Shown: positions 27,791 to 36,838, counted from the stretch's first letter. The stretch: 64,000 bases of DNA from Planctomycetota bacterium (GCA_024280755.1 JAJRPN010000028.1:59667-123666), one strand, 5' to 3'. Numbers and translations: made by a program. Notes: a model not told the origin generated them from the sequence alone.

Positions 27791-28213
27791 ATGGGCAACT
27801 TCTGGATCATGGGTCGAACCGATGATGTGATCAATGTCTCCGGGCATCGCCTGGGCACGATGGAAGTCGAGAGTGCATTGGTTTCGCACGAGAGCGTGGT
27901 CGAGGCTGCCGTCGTCGGCATGCCTCACGAAATCAAAGGCACCGGCATCGCCGCCTTCGTCACCCCCGCGCCCGGTTTCGAAGCAAGCGACGAACTCAAG
28001 GCCGCCCTCCGCGCCCATGTCGCCAAAGAAATCGGCGCCATCGCCAAGCCCGACATGATCCGGTTTACAGGCTCCCTCCCCAAAACCCGCTCCGGCAAGA
28101 TCATGCGAAGATTGCTCCGTTCAATTGCTGCGGGCGATACCAACATCACCCAAGATATGAGCACCCTCGAAGATTTGTCCGTCGTCGCGAAGCTGTCGGA
28201 GAGTGAAGAGTAA
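27791..28213 (+). CDS. Acetyl-CoA synthetase, C-terminal domain as a separate frame
   Basis: This 140-residue frame starts with the ATG directly after the TAA of the upstream part (TAAATG). It encodes the mobile C-terminal domain of acetyl-CoA synthetase: [16 protein letters not shown] (A8 hinge motif) and [14 protein letters not shown], where Lys103 corresponds to the catalytic lysine whose acetylation switches off Acs. All residues expected in this domain are present and the frame shows no decay. Translation could start by termination-reinitiation, since there is no strong independent Shine-Dalgarno sequence. Whether the domain joins the large part in trans is unknown. Confidence 0.85.
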   Translation: MGNFWIMGRTDDVINVSGHRLGTMEVESALVSHESVVEAAVVGMPHEIKGTGIAAFVTPAPGFEASDELKAALRAHVAKEIGAIAKPDMIRFTGSLPKTRSGKIMRRLLRSIAAGDTNITQDMSTLEDLSVVAKLSESEE

Positions 28214-28335
28214 TCAGTCGAAACGGAATCAAGCCCGGCTGTTTCCCAATAACCAAGATGACGCATGGAGTATGATTCATATTGCAAGTAGCGTTGTACT
28301 AAGCGGTGTCTGACGGCTCGTGTTTGATGACATAC

Positions 28336-28476
28336 TCTCCTCCCCCGGGCCTCCGGGGGAGGTGGCTGCGCAGCAGACGGAGGGGGTCTTCTGATGCTGA
28401 AACAAAGGGTAAAGCGAAGCAAGACCCCCTCCGCCTCACTTCGATCGGCACCTCCCCCGGAGGCCCGGGGGAGGAG
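28336..28476. repeat. Family B palindromic element, short copy without a gene
   Basis: Two inverted arms (28336-28391 and 28420-28476) match those around the DUF559 gene at 7928-8458, but here are separated by only 28 bases. Each arm has its own GC-rich hairpin (CCTCCCCCGGGCCTCCGGGG and its inverse), and the inner ends are GGTCTT and AAGACC. The element fills most of the 329-base gap between acetyl-CoA synthetase and the following lipoprotein gene; nothing else in that gap is recognisable. It looks like a non-autonomous derivative of the DUF559 element. Confidence 0.9.
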
Positions 28477-28542
28477 AAAAGAATGGCGTTCTTGTATGGA
28501 ACTGAGCCGACAGACACGGCCTAGTAAAGGGGAGGGCAAAGA

Positions 28543-30120
28543 GTGATTCATATCGAACGGTCGGCTGCGGGTCTGTGTGCATTGAGCCTGCTGGCAGCGA
28601 GTGGCTGTTCATCAACGCAGCACACAGCCGAACAGCCCGTTGAAATAGCTCCGTTTGATGTACCAACCTCCGCCCCCCGCCCAGAGGCCGACGAACCCAT
28701 CGAGCGGTTTGTTGCACGCTGGAACGCATGGGCGGATTCGGTGCCTGAGGATCAACGAGTTGGCGATGCGATAGAACAGGCGAACAATCGGATGATAGAA
28801 AAGCTCAAGCAGATCCCTGATTTGTATGAGGGCTACGACGCATGCACAGTGACATATATGGCCACGCCCGGAGATTTTTTATGGGAAGAAGCGGGGCGTA
28901 TTTATGAATCAATGGCCCCCGAGCTCGACCTGATGCGTGAACTGGTACAACGCGAGGCCATTGGTGTTCAGCTTGATCCTCATGAGGTTGCAGATCCGCT
29001 CTATTCCATGCTTATGTACTCCTCGCCAGTGAGTTCGGCTGCATACGCACTTGGAGTCAGAGTGAGGTATCTGGTCCTTGCAGGGCGAGCCCAAGAATCG
29101 GTCGATGATGTACGGGCGATCTTCGAATCACAAAGGCTCAGGCTGGAATCGCCGGGCCTTCTCGGTTGGCTCGGTGCGGGTGCCATTCGAGACTTGGCAT
29201 GGAACACATTGAATAAAACACTCGTGGTTGACCCAGACGCGTACACCGATGATCAACTCGCCGAGTTCCAAGACCGGTTGGTCAATTGGGTTGATGAGGA
29301 CATGACCCCGATGGTCAAAGCCGAAGAATACTTCGGGATCCTTGGGCTCCGTGACCTCTACTTAGAATCGATCGATGGCAATCTGTCTGAAGAAGCAACC
29401 CAAATGATTGTCGAGGAGTTCGGCGCGATAGCTGGGTTTCGGGTAGCAGTCGATCTCTCACCTGTATTCGGGATGGAGAAGGGATACAAACTATCAAAGA
29501 TAGAGTTTGCCCCTCTCGATCAACAGATCGTCATGCTCAAAGAGTACAACGCAGCACTCATCGCAGACTATAAAGCGTATCCGCCACTGGTTTGCACAAG
29601 TCATTTCAAGCTGCTCGCCAACGACCTGAGCATCAACAAAGACACGATTTCATTCCTTCCCGCATTCCAGTTCACCGGCTTGAATGACATCTTGGCAAGC
29701 GTCAACATATTGGACACTATCGAAGTCAGATCGACCATCATTATCCTCGCAATCCACCGCCACCGCCTCGCCACCGGCGAGTGGCCAAAATCACTCGAAG
29801 ACATCTCATCCGAACATCTCCGAGTCGATCCCATCGACATGCACACCGGCGATCCGTTCGGATACACCGTAATGAATAACAGGCCTCGGCTATGGTCGGG
29901 AGGCCCGGATGGTGATGACGATGACGGCACTTCGGTGAAGCCAGTGATGAAAAAATCGCCCATCGAACCCTATGACGAGTATGAGGTCGATCCTGTCCGA
30001 ACTTGGTTCACCCTCGACCAATGGGATGCGCTCAGCGAAGAAGACCAAGCCAAATATGACGGCGACTGGATCCTCTACCCGCCCAAATGGAAAGATCGCT
30101 GGGGCAATGAGGAATATTGA
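28543..30120 (+). CDS. Hypothetical lipoprotein
   Basis: A 525-residue protein with a lipoprotein signal (LCALSLLAASGCSS, cysteine at about residue 22). The start is GTG 28543, preceded by GGGGAGGG. The mature region is mostly alpha-helical. It ends with a segment (about 405-460, HRHRLATGEWPKSLEDI, DPIDMHTGDPFGYTV and RLWSGGPDGDDDDG) of a kind I associate with secreted planctomycete proteins, where it resembles the end of type II pseudopilin-like proteins. No catalytic motif is visible. It is predicted to be membrane-anchored in the periplasm. Function is unknown. Confidence 0.72.
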   Translation: MIHIERSAAGLCALSLLAASGCSSTQHTAEQPVEIAPFDVPTSAPRPEADEPIERFVARWNAWADSVPEDQRVGDAIEQANNRMIEKLKQIPDLYEGYDACTVTYMATPGDFLWEEAGRIYESMAPELDLMRELVQREAIGVQLDPHEVADPLYSMLMYSSPVSSAAYALGVRVRYLVLAGRAQESVDDVRAIFESQRLRLESPGLLGWLGAGAIRDLAWNTLNKTLVVDPDAYTDDQLAEFQDRLVNWVDEDMTPMVKAEEYFGILGLRDLYLESIDGNLSEEATQMIVEEFGAIAGFRVAVDLSPVFGMEKGYKLSKIEFAPLDQQIVMLKEYNAALIADYKAYPPLVCTSHFKLLANDLSINKDTISFLPAFQFTGLNDILASVNILDTIEVRSTIIILAIHRHRLATGEWPKSLEDISSEHLRVDPIDMHTGDPFGYTVMNNRPRLWSGGPDGDDDDGTSVKPVMKKSPIEPYDEYEVDPVRTWFTLDQWDALSEEDQAKYDGDWILYPPKWKDRWGNEEY

Positions 30121-30189
30121 ACTTTGGATTATCTTGAGTGAATGAATAATCCCATTCGGCGCGCCAAGTTGGAAAAAACACTATATTGT

Positions 30190-31278
30190 ATGACCATGCA
30201 AACACGCCACCTTCTCGCATTGAGTGTCTGCACAGCTTCGCTGTGGGCGCAGACGGATTCACCAACGATTGCAGCCCCTGAAGCAGAATCGTCAGCGAGC
30301 GACATCATTGATGAATCGTCATCGCGCTGGTCGTTCAAAGACATCGCACGCAGAGATCTCACATTCTACTGGGAAAACGACGGCACAGCCCCCAACCTCG
30401 TCAGCAACACCGACCGCTTCTACACCAACGGCTTCGGCGTCGAGCTTTCGTTCGATCCAGGCTTGAGCGACAGCCTAAAAGCCAAACTCGCACCCGCAGG
30501 CGAATGGACCGATCCACGCTTTGGCTTTGGGCTTGCGATTAAACAACGAATTTTTACCGGGATCGATATCACCGATCCTGCCCCGGCCATCGGCGATCAT
30601 CCCTATAGCGGCTACCTCTACTTCGGGTTCTCCTTCCAACGGGCCGACGCGAAGAAGCATGACCACTTCGAGCTTGATCTCGGTGTTGTCGGCGAGCGAT
30701 CACAAGCCGAGGGGGTCCAGCGATTTGTTCATAACCTCTTCCCAGATCAAGATACCCCCCAAGGCTGGTCGAGCCAGCACGCCAACGAGATGACCATCAA
30801 CTTCAGCTATGACCGAACCTGGAAAAGCGAGCCGGGCAATATCGCAGGCGTCGAGTTCGAGATGCTTCCATCCGTTGGGTTTGATCTGGGCAATGTGTCG
30901 ACCCGCGCACGCGGGCGATTGACCTTCCGCGCCGGGTACAACATCCCCGACGATTTTGGTCCAGCATCACTCCTCGGGTTCAAAGATCACACGATCAGTA
31001 GGTATTCCCAAGACGCCCCGGCTTGTTCAATCTATGGCTACTTCACCGTTGGAATCGACGCGGTCGCCCATTCCATTTTCCTCGATGGCAACACCTTCGC
31101 CACCAGCCGATCGGTCGATTCCGAACCATTCCTTGCACAAGCCAAGTTCGGGATAGCAGCACGATACAAAGCGTTCTATCTCGGCTGGTCCCAATCCTTC
31201 GAGACCGAATCTTACGAGACCCAACCCGACGCCCAAACCTGGGGCTCGTTCGTCGTTGGGTGCTCATTTGGTTTTTAA
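30190..31278 (+). CDS. LpxR-like (DUF2219) outer-membrane protein
   Basis: The LpxR family are outer-membrane beta-barrels; LpxR itself removes the 3'-acyloxyacyl group from lipid A. The 362-residue protein has a signal peptide (MQTRHLLALSVCTASLWAQ) and the family features LTFYWENDG, NTDRFYTNGFGVEL near the N-terminus, HPYSGYLYFGFSF, and alternating beta-strands ending in a C-terminal phenylalanine (VVGCSFGF), typical of barrels. ATG 30190 and ATG 30196 are both possible; an upstream ATG at 30142 would hide the signal peptide. Enzymatic activity is not established from sequence. Confidence 0.78.
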   Translation: MTMQTRHLLALSVCTASLWAQTDSPTIAAPEAESSASDIIDESSSRWSFKDIARRDLTFYWENDGTAPNLVSNTDRFYTNGFGVELSFDPGLSDSLKAKLAPAGEWTDPRFGFGLAIKQRIFTGIDITDPAPAIGDHPYSGYLYFGFSFQRADAKKHDHFELDLGVVGERSQAEGVQRFVHNLFPDQDTPQGWSSQHANEMTINFSYDRTWKSEPGNIAGVEFEMLPSVGFDLGNVSTRARGRLTFRAGYNIPDDFGPASLLGFKDHTISRYSQDAPACSIYGYFTVGIDAVAHSIFLDGNTFATSRSVDSEPFLAQAKFGIAARYKAFYLGWSQSFETESYETQPDAQTWGSFVVGCSFGF

Positions 31279-31284
31279 TGCAGG

Positions 31285-31677
31285 ATGTCTTCAATCATGA
31301 CTGATCAACAAACATCGAGCGAGTTCGGCTATCGTCAATCTCTAGCCGAGGAATCTCGCGGGTCTATCCCGTGGTTCCTCCTACCCTTCATGATTCTCAT
31401 TCGTCCAGGCAAGTTCATGCTCTCTTGGGGCATCCATGCGAGAGTCGGCTGGGTTTTGTTGGCCGCGTGGGTTGTCGGGTCATCAGGGATGATCAATATC
31501 GTCACCAACTGGACCAGATTCAGACCGGATTCATTGCCGATCGTAATCGATTCGTGGGTAACCGTGTGGATGATTATCCTCAGCTTGGGGATCCTTCACG
31601 GGGCGATCGGCTACGGTCTTGGCGGGCTCTGGACATGGCTTCGGTTGAGAGTTTGTGGCGTGCGAGGCAACGAGTGA
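31285..31677 (+). CDS. Membrane protein, upstream half of an interrupted frame (possibly Yip1-like)
   Basis: A 130-residue frame with three hydrophobic segments (PWFLLPFMILI, VGWVLLAAWVVGSSGMI and WVTVWMIILSLGILHGAIGY). It ends VCGVRGNE then TGA at 31675. The same frame stays open for 19 codons past the TGA and runs into the next membrane protein gene, so the two may once have been, or still be, one gene. The spacing of helices recalls Yip1-domain proteins, but this is tentative. ATG 31285 or 31297 could be used; AGGA is best spaced for the latter. Confidence 0.5.
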   Translation: MSSIMTDQQTSSEFGYRQSLAEESRGSIPWFLLPFMILIRPGKFMLSWGIHARVGWVLLAAWVVGSSGMINIVTNWTRFRPDSLPIVIDSWVTVWMIILSLGILHGAIGYGLGGLWTWLRLRVCGVRGNE

Positions 31678-31734
31678 CATCGATCCACACGGATAGTTTG
31701 TCTCTCAAGGGTCTTCGATGAACTTCCCTCACTG

Positions 31735-32925
31735 TTGGCGCTGGCGTATTTCTCGATCCGGTACGACACGATCAGCGACATCATGGGTCTGCCGGTGGAT
31801 TTAGTGAACTTGTTCGTGGGGCTGTTCATGCTCTTGGCGCCGATCATTGCCTTCCTCGGCGTGCTTGCGTGCTACAAGGTACGAACAATCTGGGCAACAA
31901 TCTTGTTTTTACTGATCCCAATGTCTTGGCGGTTGACACTCGTCTGGGCCATACTTACAACCACCGGCGGCGTGCTTCTTCCCGATACCCAGCATCCTAT
32001 TGCTCACACCGACGATCGCTTCATATTTGATCATCCCGCAGATTGGTCTGTGGTACCACCCAAGCCACTCGATGAGCACACGATCGATCAGATCGAAGTC
32101 AAATCAGAAACCGCCGACGCCTCAGTGCTTATCCGAGTGCTACGCCTAGATGGAATTGATCCAAACGAGCACGATCTAGCATTCATCGAAACGATGGGGT
32201 ATGACATCGGGAAGAAAACCGTTCATCCCAAGGTATATTTAGGTGAGTTGTATGGGTATGGCGAAGAGTATGAACTTCAAAAAGAGGGCAAGAAATACAA
32301 AATATTCCATCTGCTCGCAGGATTAGACCATGACCATTGGGTTTTGGTCCGCTCATTGGCGAGCCAGCATTACGAAGATGCATCTTTCTATGCGGTGAAG
32401 CAGATCGTCAACTCATTGATCATATCAAGCGTTGATGTTGTGGCACCAGATGTGGAGTATCCAAAGCAGATCACCCGAAACTGGTTCACCCACCAAGCAC
32501 CGGGAAACTGGGCAGAAGTTCTCGATAACCACGCTCAGTTTCAGGCCGTCGAACAACTGGCCTTTGGCAAATCCTACATCCGTTTCACGATCTATGATCG
32601 AACCGGCGGCAATGGCGGTAAGGATGATCCTCAGAAAGAACTCTCGGCTGTTTTAGAGAATGGCAAGCATGCCAAGCCAAAGAGTTCTCACACGCCGATG
32701 AATAGTTGGCTCGGCTTCGAAGGAGTCGGAGCCAAAGGGACCGTTTGGCAACCACTCTGGGGAGCGCATGATTTTCAGGTGCTCTTTGTCCCTCTTGAAG
32801 ATGGCCGAACTTTGGGGATCAAAAAATACCAAGCCCAATCCTCCGCCGAGCTCACCGATCCCGGATTCGAACTCATCGAATCAACATTCAAGCTCCTCGT
32901 CGAACCGGCTTCGTCCGAGCCCTAA
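31735..32925 (+). CDS. Membrane protein with C-terminal soluble domain, downstream half of an interrupted frame
   Basis: Three hydrophobic segments at the N-terminus ([34 protein letters not shown] and [16 protein letters not shown]) are followed by about 290 residues of soluble domain that begins [12 protein letters not shown] and later has a second similar unit ([14 protein letters not shown]), suggesting an internal duplication of a PsbP/lipoprotein-like domain (tentative). No ATG, GTG or TTG lies in frame between the upstream TGA and TTG 31735; ATG 31783 is the first ATG but would remove part of the first region. The frame upstream is open back to the TGA that ends the preceding gene. Confidence 0.6.
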   Translation: MALAYFSIRYDTISDIMGLPVDLVNLFVGLFMLLAPIIAFLGVLACYKVRTIWATILFLLIPMSWRLTLVWAILTTTGGVLLPDTQHPIAHTDDRFIFDHPADWSVVPPKPLDEHTIDQIEVKSETADASVLIRVLRLDGIDPNEHDLAFIETMGYDIGKKTVHPKVYLGELYGYGEEYELQKEGKKYKIFHLLAGLDHDHWVLVRSLASQHYEDASFYAVKQIVNSLIISSVDVVAPDVEYPKQITRNWFTHQAPGNWAEVLDNHAQFQAVEQLAFGKSYIRFTIYDRTGGNGGKDDPQKELSAVLENGKHAKPKSSHTPMNSWLGFEGVGAKGTVWQPLWGAHDFQVLFVPLEDGRTLGIKKYQAQSSAELTDPGFELIESTFKLLVEPASSEP

Positions 32926-32951
32926 CCCAATCGACTGGCATATCATCACCC

Positions 32952-33455
32952 ATGACCACCCCAAGCACTCCACTCGTCAGCGTCATCATGGGTTCCAAAT
33001 CCGATTGGCCCGATGTCATGGAGCACACAGCCGCGGCTCTTGATCAACTCGGTATCCCCCACGAGGTCAAAGTCGTCTCTGCCCATCGAACACCCGATTT
33101 GCTCGTTTCTCATGCCAAAGAGGCCAAAGCTCGCGGGATTGAGGTCATCATCGCTGGCGCTGGCGGGGCGGCTCATCTCCCCGGCATGGTCGCCGCGATG
33201 ACCACGCTGCCCGTCATCGGGGTGCCCGTCATGAGCAAAGCACTCAAAGGCATGGACTCCCTGCTTTCGATCGCCCAGATGCCCGCCGGGGTTCCGGTCG
33301 CCACCGTCGCTATTGGCAAAGCCGGGGCGGCCAACGCCGGGTTGCTTGCAGGCTCGATCTTGGCAAATAAGTACCCAGAGATCGACACCAAGCTCGGAGC
33401 CTTCCGCGCCAAACAAACGCAAACCGTGCTCGATAATCCTGATCCTCGTTCATAA
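32952..33455 (+). CDS. purE: 5-(carboxyamino)imidazole ribonucleotide mutase
   Basis: PurE moves the carboxyl group of N5-CAIR to C4, giving CAIR in purine synthesis. The 167-residue protein has the family fingerprint: [10 protein letters not shown] for phosphate binding, [10 protein letters not shown] with the catalytic histidine, and [13 protein letters not shown]. It is class I, as expected with a purK partner, and purK follows at once on the same strand. Confidence 0.95.
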   Translation: MTTPSTPLVSVIMGSKSDWPDVMEHTAAALDQLGIPHEVKVVSAHRTPDLLVSHAKEAKARGIEVIIAGAGGAAHLPGMVAAMTTLPVIGVPVMSKALKGMDSLLSIAQMPAGVPVATVAIGKAGAANAGLLAGSILANKYPEIDTKLGAFRAKQTQTVLDNPDPRS

Positions 33456-33468
33456 GGCATTCGTCACC

Positions 33469-34587
33469 ATCACTACCAATCAGCCCATCCAACGCGTCGG
33501 AATCATCGGAGGCGGGCAGCTCGCCCAAATGCTCGCCCAATCGGTCAAGCACCTCGGGATCCAATGCACCGTGCTCGACCCAAGCACCGAGTGCTGCGCG
33601 CGATCCGTCTGCGAACAGATCGTGGGCGACTACGACGATGTCGAATCACTCAAGGCCCTCGCCGACTGGTCGGATGTGGTGAGCTATGAGTTTGAAAATG
33701 TCTCCGCGTCGGCTGCCGTGATCGAAGACATCGCCGAGATCCATCCAAGCACCCAAGCGTTAGCCGTCGCGCAGGATCGTCATATCGAACGGTCGATGTT
33801 CCAAGAGCTTGGGATTGCGATCCCAGCGTATCAACCCGTCGATGATGTTGAGTCGCTCAACGCTGCCTTGCAATCCATAGGCACCCCGTCGATCCTCAAA
33901 GCTCGGCGTCTGGGATACGACGGCAAAGGGCAGGTCCTCATCAACGATGCCAACCATGCAGCCGACGCCCTAAAGACCATCGGCTCCGTCCCCGCGATCC
34001 TCGACAAGTTCGTCGAGTTCCAACGCGAGCTCTCGATCGTCGCGGCCCGTGATAAACACGGAAACATCGCGTTTTATCCGCTCGCCCAAAATGTCCATCG
34101 CGGAGGCATCCTCCGTGTATCCAAAGCCCCCGCCCGCGATGTTTCTGATGCGTTGGCGACCCAGGCTCAAGAAGCCGCCCGCAAGATTCTCGAAAAGTTT
34201 GACTATGTCGGAGTGTTGGCTGTCGAGTTCTTCCAGATCGGCAAGGGTGACAACGCTCACCTCGTCGCCAACGAGATCGCCCCGCGCGTGCACAACACCG
34301 GGCACTGGACAATCGAAGGCTCAAAGACCAGCCAGTTTGAGAACCACATGCGTGCGGTAATGGGCATGGAACTGGGCTCAACCGATTCTGTCGGCCATAG
34401 CGCGATGGTGAACATCATCAGCAACGAACCTCGCCCCGGCGCCCTCGATGCACTCCCCGAGGCGCATGTCCACATGTACGGCAAAGAACCCCGGGCCGGG
34501 CGAAAAATCGGGCATGTCACCCTCAACGCCGACACCCCCGACAAGCTCGACGCCCTATTAGAACGCTTTACCCGCGTGGTGGGTTAA
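33469..34587 (+). CDS. purK: 5-(carboxyamino)imidazole ribonucleotide synthase, apparent ATC start
   Basis: PurK makes N5-CAIR from AIR, ATP and bicarbonate for PurE. The ATP-grasp protein shows RVGIIGGGQLAQML at the N-terminus, SILKARRLGYDGKGQ for ATP binding, EFQRELSIVAAR, and the metal-binding VANEIAPRVHNTGHWT. It has no ATG, GTG or TTG near the expected start: the nearest in-frame ATG is at 33313, deep inside purE. The ATC at 33469 gives MTTNQPIQRVGIIGGG (with Met at ATC), which fits the family, and TAAGG lies 11 bases upstream. With this start the protein has 372 residues. The gene follows purE by 13 bases. Confidence 0.9.
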   Translation: MTTNQPIQRVGIIGGGQLAQMLAQSVKHLGIQCTVLDPSTECCARSVCEQIVGDYDDVESLKALADWSDVVSYEFENVSASAAVIEDIAEIHPSTQALAVAQDRHIERSMFQELGIAIPAYQPVDDVESLNAALQSIGTPSILKARRLGYDGKGQVLINDANHAADALKTIGSVPAILDKFVEFQRELSIVAARDKHGNIAFYPLAQNVHRGGILRVSKAPARDVSDALATQAQEAARKILEKFDYVGVLAVEFFQIGKGDNAHLVANEIAPRVHNTGHWTIEGSKTSQFENHMRAVMGMELGSTDSVGHSAMVNIISNEPRPGALDALPEAHVHMYGKEPRAGRKIGHVTLNADTPDKLDALLERFTRVVG

Positions 34588-34598
34588 TCTCTGGGTGC

Positions 34599-34627
34599 CA
34601 CGGCTTGACCGTCTTCGGCAAGCCGTG
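34599..34627 (+). terminator. Possible rho-independent terminator after purK
   Basis: A perfect 9-base stem (CACGGCTTG with CAAGCCGTG) around an 11-base loop lies 12 bases after the purK stop and is followed by a moderately T-rich run (TCTTGTGTTCTTG). The T-run is interrupted, so the assignment is moderate. Confidence 0.5.
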
Positions 34628-34706
34628 TCTTGTGTTCTTGTTCCTCCACCGCCCCAGCGCAAGAGATGACCGCATCTTTGCAGATGGAGTGGGCCTCTAC
34701 CTTTTC

Positions 34707-35456
34707 TCAGAATAAGTTGTATTTGAGAATGCACCAGATTGCCTCGAACCCGTCCTTCCAGCCAATCTTTTTTCCCTCTTCATAAGTACGCCCAGCGTAT
34801 GAAATTGGGACCTCGTAGATCCGCAGCGGGCGAGGGGTATTGGTCGTTGCATCAACAACACGGGCTTTGGCCAGCTTGGCGATCAGCTCGGGCTCGACCC
34901 CAAAGCGGAGTTCGGTGATCTGGATATCTTCGATCGCTTCGCGTGTGAACGCCTTGAATCCGCATTCGATATCCGTCAGGTTCAGGTTGCTCATCATGTT
35001 TGAGGTGAGCGTGATCAACCGATTCGCGATTGAGTGCCAGTAGTAGAGCACCCGGTGGGTCTGCCCAAGAAACCGCGTCCCGATCACCGCATCCGCTCGC
35101 CCGTCAAGAATCGGTTTGAGCATCGCATCGTGCTCGTGCGGGTCATACTCAAGATCAGCATCTTGGATAATCATCGCGTCGGCGTTGTCGTCGAGCGCAG
35201 CCTTGATCCCGGCTTTGAGCGCAGATCCTTTGCCGAGGTTCATCGGCAGGTGGAGAGCTGTGGTGTCGTCGCGTTTGGCGAAATGATCGATGATTGATTT
35301 TGTCTGATCAGTTGAGCCATCGTTGACCAGATAGATCATGCGTTGGCAGGGTGTACCGTCTTTGGCCGTCGGCACGGGGGTGTTGATCAGCCGATTGAAA
35401 AGCAAAGGCACCAAAGCCTCTTCGTTATACACCGGGATGATCACTGCGATACGCAT
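34707..35456 (-). CDS. Family 2 glycosyltransferase, dolichol-phosphate mannosyltransferase-like
   Basis: A 249-residue GT-A-fold enzyme. It has IAVIIPVYNEE at the N-terminus, VNDGSTDQT for nucleotide-sugar binding, NLGKGSALKAGI and the DADLEYDP metal-binding motif, followed by IGTRF and the family segment DIECGFKAFTREAI. This pattern fits polyprenyl-phosphate sugar transferases. No C-terminal membrane helices are present. ATG 35456 begins just three bases beyond the mutY stop codon, so it is probably cotranscribed with mutY. Confidence 0.88.
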   Translation of the reverse strand: MRIAVIIPVYNEEALVPLLFNRLINTPVPTAKDGTPCQRMIYLVNDGSTDQTKSIIDHFAKRDDTTALHLPMNLGKGSALKAGIKAALDDNADAMIIQDADLEYDPHEHDAMLKPILDGRADAVIGTRFLGQTHRVLYYWHSIANRLITLTSNMMSNLNLTDIECGFKAFTREAIEDIQITELRFGVEPELIAKLAKARVVDATTNTPRPLRIYEVPISYAGRTYEEGKKIGWKDGFEAIWCILKYNLF

Positions 35457-35458
35457 AC

Positions 35459-36499
35459 TCAAAGGATACCCGCGAGTGCCATCGCCTTCCGCTGAGCGTT
35501 GGAAATTGCAACCTGATCAAGGGCTTCAAGTGTTCGATAGGCTCTGGATGGTGTACTTTGCACGCCGATTGCACCATACACCACAAACTCGACGATTCGA
35601 TGGGTGGTGATATGGGTAAATCGCCCGAGTTCGGTAAGCTGTTGATGATCTATGCTCAGAACCTCGCCAATCTCGGCTGGGGTCGGGTGATGGTCATCGC
35701 GTTCGATGGTGGGGGCTTGAAACATATTGGCCCACATCCCCGATGACGGGCGTTGTTCGAGTAAGACCGATTCGTCTTGAGTCGAAATGATCGTAGAGCA
35801 ATACATCCGTTTCTGTTTGGCGCGAGGCTTGGGCAACGGGATCGATTCGGTTGTGCCAGCCTCCAACGCCTGGCAGTGCGATCGTAATGGGCATTGATCG
35901 CATCGTATATTCTTAGGCGTGCAGCAAGTCGCGCCCAGTTCCATCATCGCCTCGTTCAATACATTGGGTTTATCCGCTACAATGACCAACTCCGTCGCCC
36001 GTTGCCATGCCCATTTGATAGTTTCTTTCTCCGCCTGAGGCACCGATTTATTATGCAATCGAAGCAGTACGCGGGTGACATTCCCATCGACAATCGGTTC
36101 ACGCTGATGGAACACCATCGAGGCAATTGCTCCGGCGGTATATCTCCCGATGCCGGGGAGGGATTCGAGTTGTTTCACATCATCAGGCACAACGCTGTTG
36201 TGATGTTCGACGATCGCTTGGGCGCAGGCGTGGAGCATTCTTGCCCGGCGGTAATATCCAAGCCCGGCCCACAGCGCAAGCACTTCTTCCTCGGGAGCTT
36301 GGGCGAGGGATTGAACGGTTGGGAACCGATCGATAAAAGGCTGATATTTTTCAAGCACCCGAGAGACCTGCGTTTGCTGAAGCATGCACTCGGAAACGAG
36401 CGCGTGGTAGGGATCGCGGGCTTCGAGACGCCAAGGCAGATCGCGGGCATTGGCTCTGAACCAGGTTTCGAGTTGGCGGGTGAGCTTAGCGTCGTTCAT
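35459..36499 (-). CDS. mutY: A/G-specific adenine DNA glycosylase
   Basis: MutY removes adenine mispaired with 8-oxoguanine. The 346-residue protein has ARDLPWR, the helix-hairpin-helix ESLPGIGRYTAGAIAS with the catalytic aspartate region VDGNVTRVLLR, and the four-cysteine iron-sulfur loop (CCTPKNIRCDQCPLRSHC). A C-terminal NUDIX-like domain that recognises 8-oxoG follows (about 225-346). ATG 36499 overlaps the stop of the upstream nfu-like gene (ATGA); the frame extends much further but only into that neighbour. Confidence 0.94.
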   Translation of the reverse strand: MNDAKLTRQLETWFRANARDLPWRLEARDPYHALVSECMLQQTQVSRVLEKYQPFIDRFPTVQSLAQAPEEEVLALWAGLGYYRRARMLHACAQAIVEHHNSVVPDDVKQLESLPGIGRYTAGAIASMVFHQREPIVDGNVTRVLLRLHNKSVPQAEKETIKWAWQRATELVIVADKPNVLNEAMMELGATCCTPKNIRCDQCPLRSHCQALEAGTTESIPLPKPRAKQKRMYCSTIISTQDESVLLEQRPSSGMWANMFQAPTIERDDHHPTPAEIGEVLSIDHQQLTELGRFTHITTHRIVEFVVYGAIGVQSTPSRAYRTLEALDQVAISNAQRKAMALAGIL

Positions 36500-36759
36500 A
36501 GGGTCTTTGCGAGGGTGCTCTCGATGGCTTTGGTGACCGATTTCCAGTTTGTTCCTGGCGAGACACAGACCGAAATGAACCCGGTGTGAATTAACACATT
36601 GGTGACCCCCGGGATCGCAAAGAGCGCATGCCCGAGGGGGTCGTCGATCGCATCGTCTGCCTTGAAATAGGAACGGATCGCGCCCGGCGAAGGCTCGACA
36701 ATCAGCTTTCGGGCGTTGGGGTTGGGGGTTGTTTCGATTTTGGTGATCGTATAGGGCAT
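36496..36759 (-). CDS. Nfu N-terminal domain protein (Scaffold-like)
   Basis: An 87-residue protein made only of the Nfu_N domain: ITKIETTPNPNARKLIVEP is diagnostic, followed by DPLGHALFAIPGVTNVLI. In Nfu this domain precedes the CxxC iron-sulfur scaffold domain, which is absent here. It overlaps mutY by four bases and is probably translated together with it. MutY contains an iron-sulfur cluster, so a helper role is an attractive but unproven idea. The start at 36759 is chosen because the family begins just before TITKIETTPNP. Confidence 0.85.
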   Translation of the reverse strand: MPYTITKIETTPNPNARKLIVEPSPGAIRSYFKADDAIDDPLGHALFAIPGVTNVLIHTGFISVCVSPGTNWKSVTKAIESTLAKTL

Positions 36760-36838
36760 ATTGATCCGCTTTGGGCAACAGTTTGAATGCACAGCGTGCG
36801 ATAAATGGTTAGAATCAATGATAATCGCACACAATGCG

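Noticed and set aside
27392-28018. A 208-residue open frame on the minus strand across the acs split
   Set aside because: It is antisense to the two acs parts, and has neither family features nor a good start.
31675-31677. TGA read as selenocysteine
   Set aside because: No redox motif or known selenoprotein family is present around it and no SECIS-like hairpin stands out; the hydrophobic context argues against it.
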